DNA of 17,205 bases from G963674685 sp964591275 (GTDB lineage Bacteria; Lernaellota; Lernaellaia; JACKCT01), in the NCBI GenBank assembly GCA_964591275.1, contig CAZQAE010000097.1, forward strand, positions 1 to 17,205, read 5' to 3'. The stretch's first letter is position 1, and each line of letters begins with the position of its first letter. The translations under genes were made by a program, and so were the position numbers. Shown here in pieces: positions 1-7,757 of the stretch. The notes below the pieces were generated by a model, which ran no database searches, was not told the origin of the DNA, and saw only the letters and a program-made list of their open reading frames with translations.

Positions 1-147
1 AAATAGAACGGCGAGCATTACGGGCAGGGTCGCGACAGCCATAAAAAGGCTGTAAACATCAGTCGCCTTTTTCCGCCAGGGGCTGATTGAGGATTCGGCG
101 GAGTCTTCGCCATAACCCATCCTCGATACTTTAATTTTATCAAACAT
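1..147 (-). CDS. N-terminal part of a membrane protein, truncated by the left window edge
   Basis: The reverse strand opens with an ATG at 147 and stays open for 49 codons to the window edge. The first 30 or so residues are hydrophilic (starting MFDKIKVSRMGYGEDS) and contain a basic WRKK. A strongly hydrophobic stretch follows (SLFMAVATLPVMLAVLF, about residues 33-49), which reads as a first transmembrane helix with a cytoplasmic N-terminus. An AAGAG-like purine run lies about 10 nt upstream of the ATG, a weak ribosome binding site. The reading frame is clean and the composition protein-like, so I think it is a real gene start, but too little is visible to assign a family. A membrane sensor or transporter would both fit. 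Confidence 0.5.
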   Translation of the reverse strand, partial: MFDKIKVSRMGYGEDSAESSISPWRKKATDVYSLFMAVATLPVMLAVLF

Positions 148-431
148 GTTGCTTATTCTCTTTGTTTCAAAAAAAATCAAAATTAGAAACTCAAGCTTCT
201 CCTACTCAGCCCGAATCGGAAAAAAGCCTTTAGAAGCTATCATCTTCCTGAGCCCAGTCAAATACTTTTAGAAATACTCACCGCGTGGGAGTCGAACCTC
301 AGATTTCTGAGGGCTTGTAAGTTGCTGATTTTATTCATTCTCCACTTTCGGACTAAAAGGGCAAAGCCCGAACTCAATGGAGAGGGAGAGAGGAAAGGTG
401 CTGGCAGAAAACACCCACGCCCAATAATCCT

Positions 432-623
432 TTGTTATTCAGCAGTTATACGCCGTCATCAGCCCCCGCGAATGATGATGTGGATGATGACGCCGACGAT
501 GATGTGGACGACGACTCGGATGATGATGAAGTCAACGATGATGCAAGTGATGATGACACGGGCGCGGTTGAAAGCCACGATGAAGACGGCGACGGAATTT
601 CCGGCGCGGGCTGCGGGTGTTAA
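432..623 (+). CDS. Small Asp-rich protein fragment ending in Gly-Cys-Gly-Cys
   Basis: This frame is open from 357 to a TAA at 621-623, with TTG at 432 the only plausible start. From about residue 13 it becomes a nearly continuous Asp-rich stretch (NDDVDDDADDDVDDD and similar) and ends DGDGISGAGCGC. The same acidic-tract-plus-CGC ending occurs in the unrelated larger protein at the right end of this window, so the tail is a genuine protein feature and not chance GAT/GAC repetition. There is no visible ribosome binding site, no signal peptide and no folded-looking domain upstream. The likeliest reading is the 3' remnant of a longer exported protein whose 5' part was lost. A small acidic peptide gene is the alternative. 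Confidence 0.35.
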   Translation: MLFSSYTPSSAPANDDVDDDADDDVDDDSDDDEVNDDASDDDTGAVESHDEDGDGISGAGCGC

Positions 624-832
624 AACGCAAAGGTTGCGGCCTGTCGAGCGGCGGCGAAATCCACCGTAGAAATACAAAAAACTCATCAATTTTACTATTG
701 GTGTTTTCATTCCCATAATCAATTGCTACAATGCCTTTGTTCGATTGCATGAAATAAAATTCTTAGGGCATAGCTTTTTCAAATTCGACGGCGTTTTCTC
801 GCCATCGATCACATGAATGGAGTTGGTCCACA

Positions 833-2152
833 ATGAAGGTAATTTTCATCCTTCCCACGCAATATGATCGGGAAGACCGCATCGTTCGCGTAAAAAAAGC
901 CTCCGTAAATCTCAACCTGAATCTTCCCCTGCTGGCGGGGTTGACGCCCAAAGACATAGAGACCGAAATTTTCTATGACTACATTGAGGAGGTGACTTCC
1001 GATATTCCCTGCGACCTCGTGGCCATCAGCGGTCTGATCTGCACGACGCCGAGAGCCTACGAGTTGGCGGACGCATTCAGGGCCAGAGGCAAGAAAGTCG
1101 TCATGGGAGGCTTTCACATATCGGCCATGCCGGAAGAGGCCCTGGAGCATTGCGACGCCGTAGTCATCGGCGAGGCGGAAAATGTTTGGGAGCAGGTCAT
1201 TGACGATGCGCGTTCAGACCGATTGAATTCGATATACAAATCCGAGACACGTGCCATCCTTGGAGGGCAGCCCCCGCCGCGTTACGATCTCATAAAGAAG
1301 AACCTTTATAAAATTGAAGTCTATCCTGTGGAATCATCAAGGGGTTGTCCCTACAACTGCGAGTATTGCGCCGTTACAAAATTTCACGGAGGCCAGTACC
1401 GCCATCGGCCCGTCGCCGAGGTTGTTCGGAACATCCAGGCCACTGGCAGCCGCTACATAGCCTTTGTCGATGACAATATCATCGGAGACAAGGCCTATTC
1501 CCGTGAACTTTTCAAAGCTCTGATTCCGCTGGACATCCGTTGGATGGCTCAGACCACCATGTATCTGGCTGATGATCCTGAGTTATTGGAACTGGCTTAT
1601 AAAAGCGGTATGCGTTTTGCCTGGACGGGCATCGAATCGATCAATCCCGACAATCTCAAAGAGGTGAACCGGAGGATCAACCAGGTTGATGAGTTTGAAC
1701 GCCGCATCAAGGAATTTAACCGCCTGGGCATTCTGGTCGGCGCGAATATCATGGTGGGCTTCGATCACGACTCACGGGAACTCTATGATGAAACCTATGA
1801 GTTTCTTGTTCGCAACAGGGTCTTTCCCTTCGTCTACATCCTCACACCCATCCCTGGAACCGCCATCTGGGATCGATTTGTGAAAGAGGACCGAATTTTG
1901 CACCGCAATTGGTCGCGCTACACAGCTTACGAGACGGTGTACCAGCCAAAAAATTTCACGCCCGCAGAGCAAAACGATCTATATTTCAACTTCATCACTC
2001 GTCTTTTCAGTTTCCAAAACAACATTATGCGTTCTATCACACGCATCCGTCCGTCCAATTTCAAGGAGGATTTTTTCATCCATTTGGGCGCATTTTTGGT
2101 CGGAACGGCCGTTCAAAAGGTCGCAAAAAAACGCGGTCCAACATACTGGTGA
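833..2152 (+). CDS. B12-binding-domain radical SAM enzyme (paralog 1)
   Basis: Residues 1-125 or so form a Rossmann-like B12-binding-type domain, with LLAGLTPKD, VVMGGFH and VVIGEAE motifs characteristic of this radical SAM class. The cobalamin-ligand DxHxxG motif is not visible. The radical SAM core begins near residue 165 with the cluster motif CPYNCEYC (C172, C176, C179, CX3CX2C), followed by RHRP and VDDNI (212-216). The C-terminal part (LTPIPGT, then YQPKNFTP) resembles the DUF4070-type extension. Members use a 4Fe-4S cluster and SAM to generate a 5'-deoxyadenosyl radical. Substrates of close relatives are mostly unknown; some act on lipids (hopanoid HpnJ type) or as methyltransferases. 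The ATG at 833 has GGAG ten bases upstream. A paralog of identical length lies tail to tail downstream. Substrate not assignable. Confidence 0.9.
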   Translation: MKVIFILPTQYDREDRIVRVKKASVNLNLNLPLLAGLTPKDIETEIFYDYIEEVTSDIPCDLVAISGLICTTPRAYELADAFRARGKKVVMGGFHISAMPEEALEHCDAVVIGEAENVWEQVIDDARSDRLNSIYKSETRAILGGQPPPRYDLIKKNLYKIEVYPVESSRGCPYNCEYCAVTKFHGGQYRHRPVAEVVRNIQATGSRYIAFVDDNIIGDKAYSRELFKALIPLDIRWMAQTTMYLADDPELLELAYKSGMRFAWTGIESINPDNLKEVNRRINQVDEFERRIKEFNRLGILVGANIMVGFDHDSRELYDETYEFLVRNRVFPFVYILTPIPGTAIWDRFVKEDRILHRNWSRYTAYETVYQPKNFTPAEQNDLYFNFITRLFSFQNNIMRSITRIRPSNFKEDFFIHLGAFLVGTAVQKVAKKRGPTYW

Positions 2153-2282
2153 AATCTTCGTATATTCGATATTTTTTAAAGAGAATAATCCACAACCAAC
2201 AATGAATAATGATGCCCATGTTCCGCGGGGAAAAAATTTGTGCGCTATCCGTGGAGAAATGTTTCCCTAGTCCAACGCGACA

Positions 2283-3602
2283 TCAATAATACGGCAAAAT
2301 GCCGCGATGCAGATTTTTGCGAACAACGAGGCTGTTTAGAGACAGCGCCAACTGCATCATGAAACTGCCCCAGGGGCGCTTTATAGACAGGCCGTGCAAA
2401 AAACGCCGGATGATCAGCGGGATCGAATAGACCTTCTTGAAAAAATCGATGAACAATTCATCCAGCCGCTCTGGTGTGAAGTTCGTGGGCCTATAGACCG
2501 TTTGGAAGGAAGAGTATCGCCAATAATCCTTGTGTATAATTCGGCCTTCGGCGTCCCAGCGCTCGGCCAGGCGCGTGCCCGGATACGGCGTGATGATGTA
2601 GGGATTGGGCTGAAACAAATTCTCTTTCATAAAAATATAGGTTTTTTCAAAAGTTTCTTCCGTGTCGTTGTCGAAGCCGAACATGAGGTTCGCCGCCACG
2701 GTGATGCCGTGCTTTCTGAACAGCTTGGTCTTGGCCACGTATTCCTCGACGCGGTTGACTTTCTTCTTGCCCATCGCCGCCAGATTTCTTTCGTCTAAAG
2801 TTTCAATTCCGATGATGGCGTAGCGGAAACCGGATCGACCGGCCAGCGCAAGCACCTGTTCGTCGTCGGCGAGTTTGATGGAAACCTGGCTCATCCAGAA
2901 AAGATTCAGTGGAATCAAAGTCTCGAAGAGTTCTGCGGAGTAGGCGAGTTTGCCGGCGATATTGTCGTCCACAAAACCGATGAAACGCGAACCGCACGCC
3001 TTGATGTCGCGGACGACCTGGTCAATAGGGCGGTGGCGGTATTTATTTCCGTAAAACTGCGTGACGGAGCAGTATTCGCAATTGTGAGGGCAGCCCCGCG
3101 TGCATTCCACGGGCATCACGTCGTTGATATATTTGCCCTTTTTGATGAGTTCGTAGCCGGGAATCGGCTGGTCGTTTAATTCGGACAAGTGATCTGCTTT
3201 ATAAACCGGCTTCAGCGCATCCTTTGCTGCATCTTCCAGGAGTTGCGCCCATACAAGCTCAGCTTCGCCAATGACGATGGTGTCGCAGTGCTCCCTGACA
3301 ACATCGGGGAATAAGGTCGGGTGAAATCCGCCCATGACGACTTTGGTTCCAAGCTTTTTGAATTCGGCCGCAATTTGGAAACCCCGTTCGGAGTGCAGCG
3401 TCGTTGCGGTGATGCCCACTAAGTCATACCCGCCATCATAGTTGATATCGTCGGTGTAGTCGTTGACCAGTTCGATCTCCCAATCTTTGGGAGTCAATCC
3501 AGCCAATAGGTAAATCGAAAGCGGGATGAGGAAGGTCTTTTTCACGCGCAAAGGCTTGCCTTCATCCGTCAATTGCGCCGGGCTGACCAAAAGCAGCTTC
3601 AT
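2283..3602 (-). CDS. B12-binding-domain radical SAM enzyme (paralog 2)
   Basis: This gene converges on its neighbour and encodes the same architecture. There is a B12-type N-terminal domain (LLAGLTPKD, VVMGGFHP, VIGEAELVW), the cluster motif CPHNCEYC (C171, C175, C178), RHRP, VDDNI (211-215), and a C-terminal ITPYPGT...RPTNFTP region. No DxHxxG is seen. The frame is open to 3668, but ATG at 3602 is preferred because GGAG lies 6-7 nt upstream, and this start gives 439 residues, exactly the length of the paralog. Divergence between the pair is substantial outside the motifs (for example TTMYLADDP versus VSIKLADDE), so this is an old duplication, probably with different substrates. It is certainly a radical SAM enzyme; the reaction is unknown. 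Confidence 0.9.
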   Translation of the reverse strand: MKLLLVSPAQLTDEGKPLRVKKTFLIPLSIYLLAGLTPKDWEIELVNDYTDDINYDGGYDLVGITATTLHSERGFQIAAEFKKLGTKVVMGGFHPTLFPDVVREHCDTIVIGEAELVWAQLLEDAAKDALKPVYKADHLSELNDQPIPGYELIKKGKYINDVMPVECTRGCPHNCEYCSVTQFYGNKYRHRPIDQVVRDIKACGSRFIGFVDDNIAGKLAYSAELFETLIPLNLFWMSQVSIKLADDEQVLALAGRSGFRYAIIGIETLDERNLAAMGKKKVNRVEEYVAKTKLFRKHGITVAANLMFGFDNDTEETFEKTYIFMKENLFQPNPYIITPYPGTRLAERWDAEGRIIHKDYWRYSSFQTVYRPTNFTPERLDELFIDFFKKVYSIPLIIRRFLHGLSIKRPWGSFMMQLALSLNSLVVRKNLHRGILPYY

Positions 3603-3788
3603 TTTCATTCTCCATCTGCATGGCGGTAAAAAATCTCTGTCAATGAGTATCATTATCTCACTAAGCAAAAAAAAATGAAAGCGACGATCAGACGAATAGC
3701 CTGCAAAATAAAGGTGTTTTGTTTCTATATCGCTATGAATGAGAGTTCTTATTTCAAATGACTAAACGAATGCGCACCGCGCACCGGC

Positions 3789-3817
3789 TTTACATAAAAA
3801 AGCAATGGGGATATTCT
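3789..3817 (+). promoter_or_regulatory. Candidate sigma-70-type promoter for the outer-membrane protein gene
   Basis: TTTACA (3789-3794) and TATTCT (3812-3817) are separated by exactly 17 bases and match 5 of 6 and 4 of 6 consensus positions. Initiation near 3824 would give a leader of roughly 46 nt that contains the hairpin at 3828-3852. Sequence match only. Confidence 0.4.
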
Positions 3818-3827
3818 CCCTCAACTA

Positions 3828-3852
3828 AAAAGCCTGCCAAAACAAGGCTTTT
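3828..3852 (+). promoter_or_regulatory. Perfect 8-bp hairpin in the leader of the outer-membrane protein gene
   Basis: AAAAGCCT (3828-3835) and AGGCTTTT (3845-3852) form a perfect 8-bp stem with a 9-nt loop. It ends 17 nt before the ATG at 3870. Its A-run and T-run flanks resemble a short, possibly bidirectional terminator. Because it lies between the putative promoter and the start codon, it could also act as an attenuator or an mRNA-stabilising 5' structure. Confidence 0.4.
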
Positions 3853-3869
3853 CATAACCAGGCGAGTGA

Positions 3870-4847
3870 ATGCGAAAACCCCTTGAATTTCTGATCGTCA
3901 CAGTATTGATTCTTATGCTTCCCGTGCCTTCGGTCGCCATGTGGTACTGGGGCACGAAACCTCTGAGCATGGGGACGGCCGGCGTGGCGGTGGCCGACGA
4001 CAACAACGCCATTCAGATAAACCCGGCGGGCGTGGCCGAGACCAATTTTGGAAGCGTCGACATTCAGTTCGAACGGCGCGAATACGAAATCGCTGATTAT
4101 CCTAAATTTCACGGAGAAGACCTGGAAGAGACAGAAGACGAATGGCTCCCGGCTTACGAACGGACCTATTGGGAGGACGATGACCCGGTGGACCCGCATG
4201 AAAAGAACATTTCCGACTTCTGGCACGCCTCCATCATCGACGGCAAAACCAGCAAGGCGGTCAGTGCGGGATTTTCTTTCACTGGCGCCAATTTTCCGAA
4301 TCGCACTTTTAAAGAAGGCAAGGACTACCGGGCGGCCCTGGCTTTAGCCGGCAACGGCGGCGACATCATTTATTTGGGTCTGGCGGGCAAATACATCTCT
4401 TTTGAGCCCGGCGAAGGCGATTTCAACATGGACGCCGGTTTCATCGTTCGCGCTATCGATTATTTCTCGGTGGGCATGGTTGGCCGCAATGTCTTCGGGA
4501 CGCCCGATCCTTACAAAGCTGAACGCGAAGTGGCTTTAGGCCTCGCGGTTCATGTGCTGGATTACGCCACGGTTGCCTTTGACACGACGAAGGTTTTCGA
4601 TGTGGACGAGCCCAACACCTTTAACTTTGCTTTGGGTGTCGAGGGATGGGTGTATAAATCCGTGAGGCAAAAGGCCGGTCTGGCCCTTCGCGGCGGTTTT
4701 GACTGGAATCAAATATATAACCGGGATTCCTACGCTTTCGGCATCGCCTGGAATGCCTTGGAGGGCGGCCTCGGTTACACTTTCCGCGCCGATGTTCAGC
4801 GCACACGCAATTTCCAGCACTCTATCAACTTGACAATGCGTTTTTAA
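3870..4847 (+). CDS. Outer-membrane beta-barrel protein, FadL/PorV-like
   Basis: The N-terminus is a Sec signal peptide (basic MRK, hydrophobic core, probable cleavage after SVA at residue 23). The early mature sequence MGTAGVAVADDNNAIQINPA matches the 'G...A...D...A...NPAG' pattern that opens FadL/PorV/UPF0164-type barrels, where it forms the plug region. The rest shows alternating hydrophobic/polar strands rich in Gly and aromatics, and the protein ends in MRF, the terminal Phe typical of BAM-inserted barrels. An acidic insert (about residues 78-110, with EDLEETEDEW and WEDDDP) probably forms an extracellular or periplasmic loop. The start at 3870 has only a weak AGGCGAG ribosome site. The gene is convergent with the FG-GAP protein and probably monocistronic. 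Whether it is a transporter or a secretion component cannot be told. Confidence 0.75.
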   Translation: MRKPLEFLIVTVLILMLPVPSVAMWYWGTKPLSMGTAGVAVADDNNAIQINPAGVAETNFGSVDIQFERREYEIADYPKFHGEDLEETEDEWLPAYERTYWEDDDPVDPHEKNISDFWHASIIDGKTSKAVSAGFSFTGANFPNRTFKEGKDYRAALALAGNGGDIIYLGLAGKYISFEPGEGDFNMDAGFIVRAIDYFSVGMVGRNVFGTPDPYKAEREVALGLAVHVLDYATVAFDTTKVFDVDEPNTFNFALGVEGWVYKSVRQKAGLALRGGFDWNQIYNRDSYAFGIAWNALEGGLGYTFRADVQRTRNFQHSINLTMRF

Positions 4848-4899
4848 CAAAAAACCAAATTTGCCGCACACCGGGAAATCATACGATGGCCGCGTACGT

Positions 4900-6381
4900 T
4901 CACTGATTTCTGTAAACGCGGATTTCCTTCTCCCGCTCAGGCGTTTCGTACCATATGATCACGTCGGCGCGACCGTCATCTTCAAGATTGACGACGTCCA
5001 TATGCCGAGACACCGGGGCTGAAATAAGGCCGATCTTTTCACTCGAAAAAGTCCCGTCCCCATGGCCGATATAAACGCCAACAGGATCAATGCCTCCGCC
5101 GCTGAAAACATCGAGCAGGCCGTCGTCGTTGAAGTCATAACCTATCTTCGGCGGCGCCCCCAACAGTTCGAGACCTTTCGACATGTCCACGCCAAACTTC
5201 GTGTCGATCGAGTAGTCTGCCTCCGCGGGAAATAGGTTCGCGCCTTTTTGAAGAAATAGATTGAATCGAATTTTTATTTTCTTTGTCGTCAGAAGTTTGA
5301 TGATGGCGGGGATGCTGATGTTCACAAGAGGCGCCGCCAGATCGATTTGACCATCTCCATTAGCGTCCTTGGCCAGCGGCGCCCCCGAGAATCCCTCAGT
5401 CGCTTTTTCGTAAATCGGATTTTTAGAAAGGCCGTCGGGACCGCCTTTATAAACGCGAATAAGGCTTGAATAATCCATCAGACCGCCGCCGAATTTGCTG
5501 ATGATCAGGTCCCCGAAACCGTCGGCATCCACATCCGTGATGTTCGCCGCCACGCCGAAATTTTCCTGCCTCGCTTCTTCGACCGTTTTGATATTCATGA
5601 AGCGGCTATAACCCGGCATGGTTTCGAAAGCGCCGTCTGCCTGCCGAAAAACAGACACGCGCTCGCCGCCGAGAACGTAAAGATCATCGAATCCGTCATT
5701 GTTGAAATCGCATTGAGCCAGATCGGGCGCCGTCACCGAGGCGTAAGTCAGATATCCCATATTTTCATCGCCCTTCGCCTGGGCGCTGATAAATGAACGA
5801 TCCATTTCAACAGACAATTGGTATTTTCCTTCAAATGAATCGCCCGTCCATGAAAAAACGCTCAGACGACCAAAATCGGGCAGAATCATCTCCAGCCCTT
5901 TGTCGCCCACCCAATTTCGGACCAGATTCAGCCAGGGCAGGTTTTTTCGGTCCGGGTACAAAGTGTCGCCGCCGCGAGAGGCGATGGTGGCTGGCTTACC
6001 GAATCCGGCTGTGTCGACCGACCGCGCTGTTGTCTTGTTGCGATAAAAAAGGATGAGTTCCAAGTGGCCGTCGCCATTGAGATCGTCCAAGTCGAAGGCG
6101 CAGGCTTGCGCCGGCGCTGTCAGGGAGACGCTCGGAAATTTTGAATAGTTTTTTTCTTTACCGGCGAACCAGACCAGAATATTTCTCGCAAGATTCGGGG
6201 CGGCGCCGACCGTGACCGTCGCCACAACGTCTCTGACGCCGTCGCCGTTCACATCCATGACATGGACTTCACTGACCGGATGTCCGGCGCTAAGTTCATC
6301 CAGCGAAAAACTGATATCATTGGCCAGAGATATAACAGGCATAAGACATAAACATAAAATCAAGATCATCCATCGAATCAT
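4900..6381 (-). CDS. Secreted FG-GAP/VCBS repeat protein
   Basis: A signal peptide (hydrophobic residues 5-18, cleavage near SLA at 20) is followed by about seven FG-GAP calcium-loop repeats: DVNGDGVRD (43-51), DLNGDGHLE, DFNNDGFDD, DVDADGFGD, DANGDGQID, DFNDDGLLD and a degenerate LEDDGRAD near the end. Such repeats build a beta-propeller like that of the integrin alpha chain, with Ca2+ in each Asp-rich loop, and serve in adhesion or extracellular binding. No catalytic domain is visible. The frame extends to a TTG at 6396, but ATG at 6381 is preferred because AAGGA lies 7 nt upstream. The gene starts 4 nt after the aroK stop, and its ribosome site lies within aroK's last codons, implying translational coupling as the last gene of the bioD-aroE-aroK operon. 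Confidence 0.8.
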   Translation of the reverse strand: MIRWMILILCLCLMPVISLANDISFSLDELSAGHPVSEVHVMDVNGDGVRDVVATVTVGAAPNLARNILVWFAGKEKNYSKFPSVSLTAPAQACAFDLDDLNGDGHLELILFYRNKTTARSVDTAGFGKPATIASRGGDTLYPDRKNLPWLNLVRNWVGDKGLEMILPDFGRLSVFSWTGDSFEGKYQLSVEMDRSFISAQAKGDENMGYLTYASVTAPDLAQCDFNNDGFDDLYVLGGERVSVFRQADGAFETMPGYSRFMNIKTVEEARQENFGVAANITDVDADGFGDLIISKFGGGLMDYSSLIRVYKGGPDGLSKNPIYEKATEGFSGAPLAKDANGDGQIDLAAPLVNISIPAIIKLLTTKKIKIRFNLFLQKGANLFPAEADYSIDTKFGVDMSKGLELLGAPPKIGYDFNDDGLLDVFSGGGIDPVGVYIGHGDGTFSSEKIGLISAPVSRHMDVVNLEDDGRADVIIWYETPEREKEIRVYRNQ

Positions 6382-6385
6382 CGCT

Positions 6386-6910
6386 TTATCCTTCAATCAT
6401 GTTCAAAGAACTAAAAATAATCGAGGCGACTTCGCCAGGCATTAAAAATGTTGTCTTCACTTCCAAGTCAGCCGACTGTTGATACAGCGGCAGACGCCGG
6501 GAGCAAATCTGCTTCATCTCCGCAAGCTCATCGCCGTTTTTTGTCAAAGACGGACGCTGATCCATTTCGCCGGTCAGTCGCTTCACAAGTTCTTGCGGCT
6601 TCGCATTGAGGAAAACAACGCAATCCAATTGAGCCAATAAATCGCGGTTAATTTCCGACTCGATGATGCCGCCGCCGCAATCCACAATAATATCGAGGGC
6701 TTCCTCGTTGATAATCTGTCTGAGACATTGCGTCTCGCCAGCCCTGAATGCCTCCCAGCCTTTGGATTCGACAATCTGGCTGATGGGCGCTTCCATGGCG
6801 GATTCGACAAGTGCGTCGGTCGAACTCAGCGGATAACGCAGACGCTCGGCCAGCAATCGGGCCACCGTCGATTTGCCTGAACCACGTGGACCAATCAGGG
6901 CCATTCGCAT
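6386..6910 (-). CDS. aroK: Shikimate kinase
   Basis: This enzyme phosphorylates shikimate with ATP to shikimate 3-phosphate in the chorismate pathway, in the cytoplasm. The 174-residue length is typical. Visible motifs are the Walker A GPRGSGKST (7-15), TDALVE (shikimate-binding Asp at 32), GWEAFRAGE (Arg56), the CGGG phosphate/shikimate loop (79-81), the lid RPSL (Arg119) and SRRLPLY near 137-143. The first Asp of the usual DxD motif, which helps bind Mg2+, is replaced by Ser30 (SSTD), while the second is kept. The ATG at 6910 has a strong GGGAGGT site 7 nt upstream and overlaps the end of aroE by 16 nt, so the two are translationally coupled consecutive pathway steps. Confidence 0.88.
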   Translation of the reverse strand: MRMALIGPRGSGKSTVARLLAERLRYPLSSTDALVESAMEAPISQIVESKGWEAFRAGETQCLRQIINEEALDIIVDCGGGIIESEINRDLLAQLDCVVFLNAKPQELVKRLTGEMDQRPSLTKNGDELAEMKQICSRRLPLYQQSADLEVKTTFLMPGEVASIIFSSLNMIEG

Positions 6911-7755
6911 CCCGGGACCTCCCTTAGCGCTGCCGCCATGACTTCAATCGGCGCATCCCGGCCCGTCATCAGCTCGAACTGCCGCGCGGCCTGCGCCAAG
7001 AACATGAGTGTCCCGGGAATGGCCAACGCGCACCGAGACATGGCTTCAACCATCAAATGTGTTTTGGCCGGGCGATAGATCATGTCCATCACTGTTAATT
7101 TCTTGTGAAGAAATGAAATGTCCACTGGCGACCGGTCGGAATCCTCAAGACCGACAGGAGTCGCATTGATGAGGATATCCGCGTTTTGAATAGAAATCCC
7201 GGCATCGCTATGCGTGGAAGAAACACGAATGAAAATATCCCGGTCTTTCATATCTCCGACGATTTCCACGCCCCGCGACGGAGTCCTGGCAATAATGACA
7301 ATCTCATCCGCGCCGGAAATTGCGGCCGCGACCACCGCTGCGCGCGCCGCGCCGCCTGCGCCGATAATCACGACGCGTGCGCCTTTCATCGTCGCATCAC
7401 TTTGCCGAAAAGCTTCGAGGACGCCCGGCACATCCGTATTGGCTGCAACGATTTGTTCACCGAAAAGCAGCGTATTGGAAGCTTGGACCAAAGAAGAATA
7501 TTTGTCTGTTTCATCCGCTGCGGCGAACGCGGCTTTCTTGTGCGGCATCGTCACAGCGAATCCCGCGAAAAGTCCATTTCGCCCCATTTCCAGAGCCGAT
7601 TTAAAAACACTGGCTTCAAAAGCGATAAACTCGGCATAGATTCCAAGATGGGCGTAGGCCGCGTTGTGCAATGCCGGACTGGCCGAATGCGCAACGGGAT
7701 CGCCCACGACGGCAAAATGCATTGTTTTGTTTTCGTCCGGGATCGGTCCGCCCAT
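6895..7755 (-). CDS. aroE: Shikimate dehydrogenase
   Basis: It reduces 3-dehydroshikimate to shikimate with NADPH. Motifs, numbered from the longer start at 7761: GDPVAHSASP (shikimate-binding Ser26/Ser28), VTMPHK with the catalytic Lys75, ASNT (Asn96), NTDVPG (catalytic Asp110), the dinucleotide-binding GAGGAA (134-139), NATPVGL, MDMIYRP and a C-terminal QFELMTG helix. Length (286-288) is usual. Two starts compete. ATG at 7761 overlaps the bioD stop as ATGA but has AAAGG immediately adjacent; ATG at 7755 has the same AAAGG 6 nt upstream, so I give 7755. The product feeds directly into the overlapping aroK. Strong family match; only the exact start is uncertain. Confidence 0.92.
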   Translation of the reverse strand: MGGPIPDENKTMHFAVVGDPVAHSASPALHNAAYAHLGIYAEFIAFEASVFKSALEMGRNGLFAGFAVTMPHKKAAFAAADETDKYSSLVQASNTLLFGEQIVAANTDVPGVLEAFRQSDATMKGARVVIIGAGGAARAAVVAAAISGADEIVIIARTPSRGVEIVGDMKDRDIFIRVSSTHSDAGISIQNADILINATPVGLEDSDRSPVDISFLHKKLTVMDMIYRPAKTHLMVEAMSRCALAIPGTLMFLAQAARQFELMTGRDAPIEVMAAALREVPGCEWP

Positions 7756-7757
7756 CT

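Noticed and set aside
281..345. Possible tRNA (minus strand) because of a GGTTCGA-type T-loop string
   Set aside because: The bases flanking the loop do not pair as a T-stem beyond two positions, and no acceptor, D-arm or anticodon arm could be folded. It may be decayed tRNA-adjacent DNA, but it cannot be called.
322..669. A 115-codon frame rich in Met and Thr overlapping the acidic mini-frame
   Set aside because: Its Met-rich middle is just the GATGAT repeat read in another register; the Asp register with the CGC ending is the meaningful one.
2153..2282. Shared terminator between the two convergent radical SAM genes
   Set aside because: Only a loose GGGGAAA/TTTCCCT pairing with a long loop and no T-run was found, which is too weak to call.
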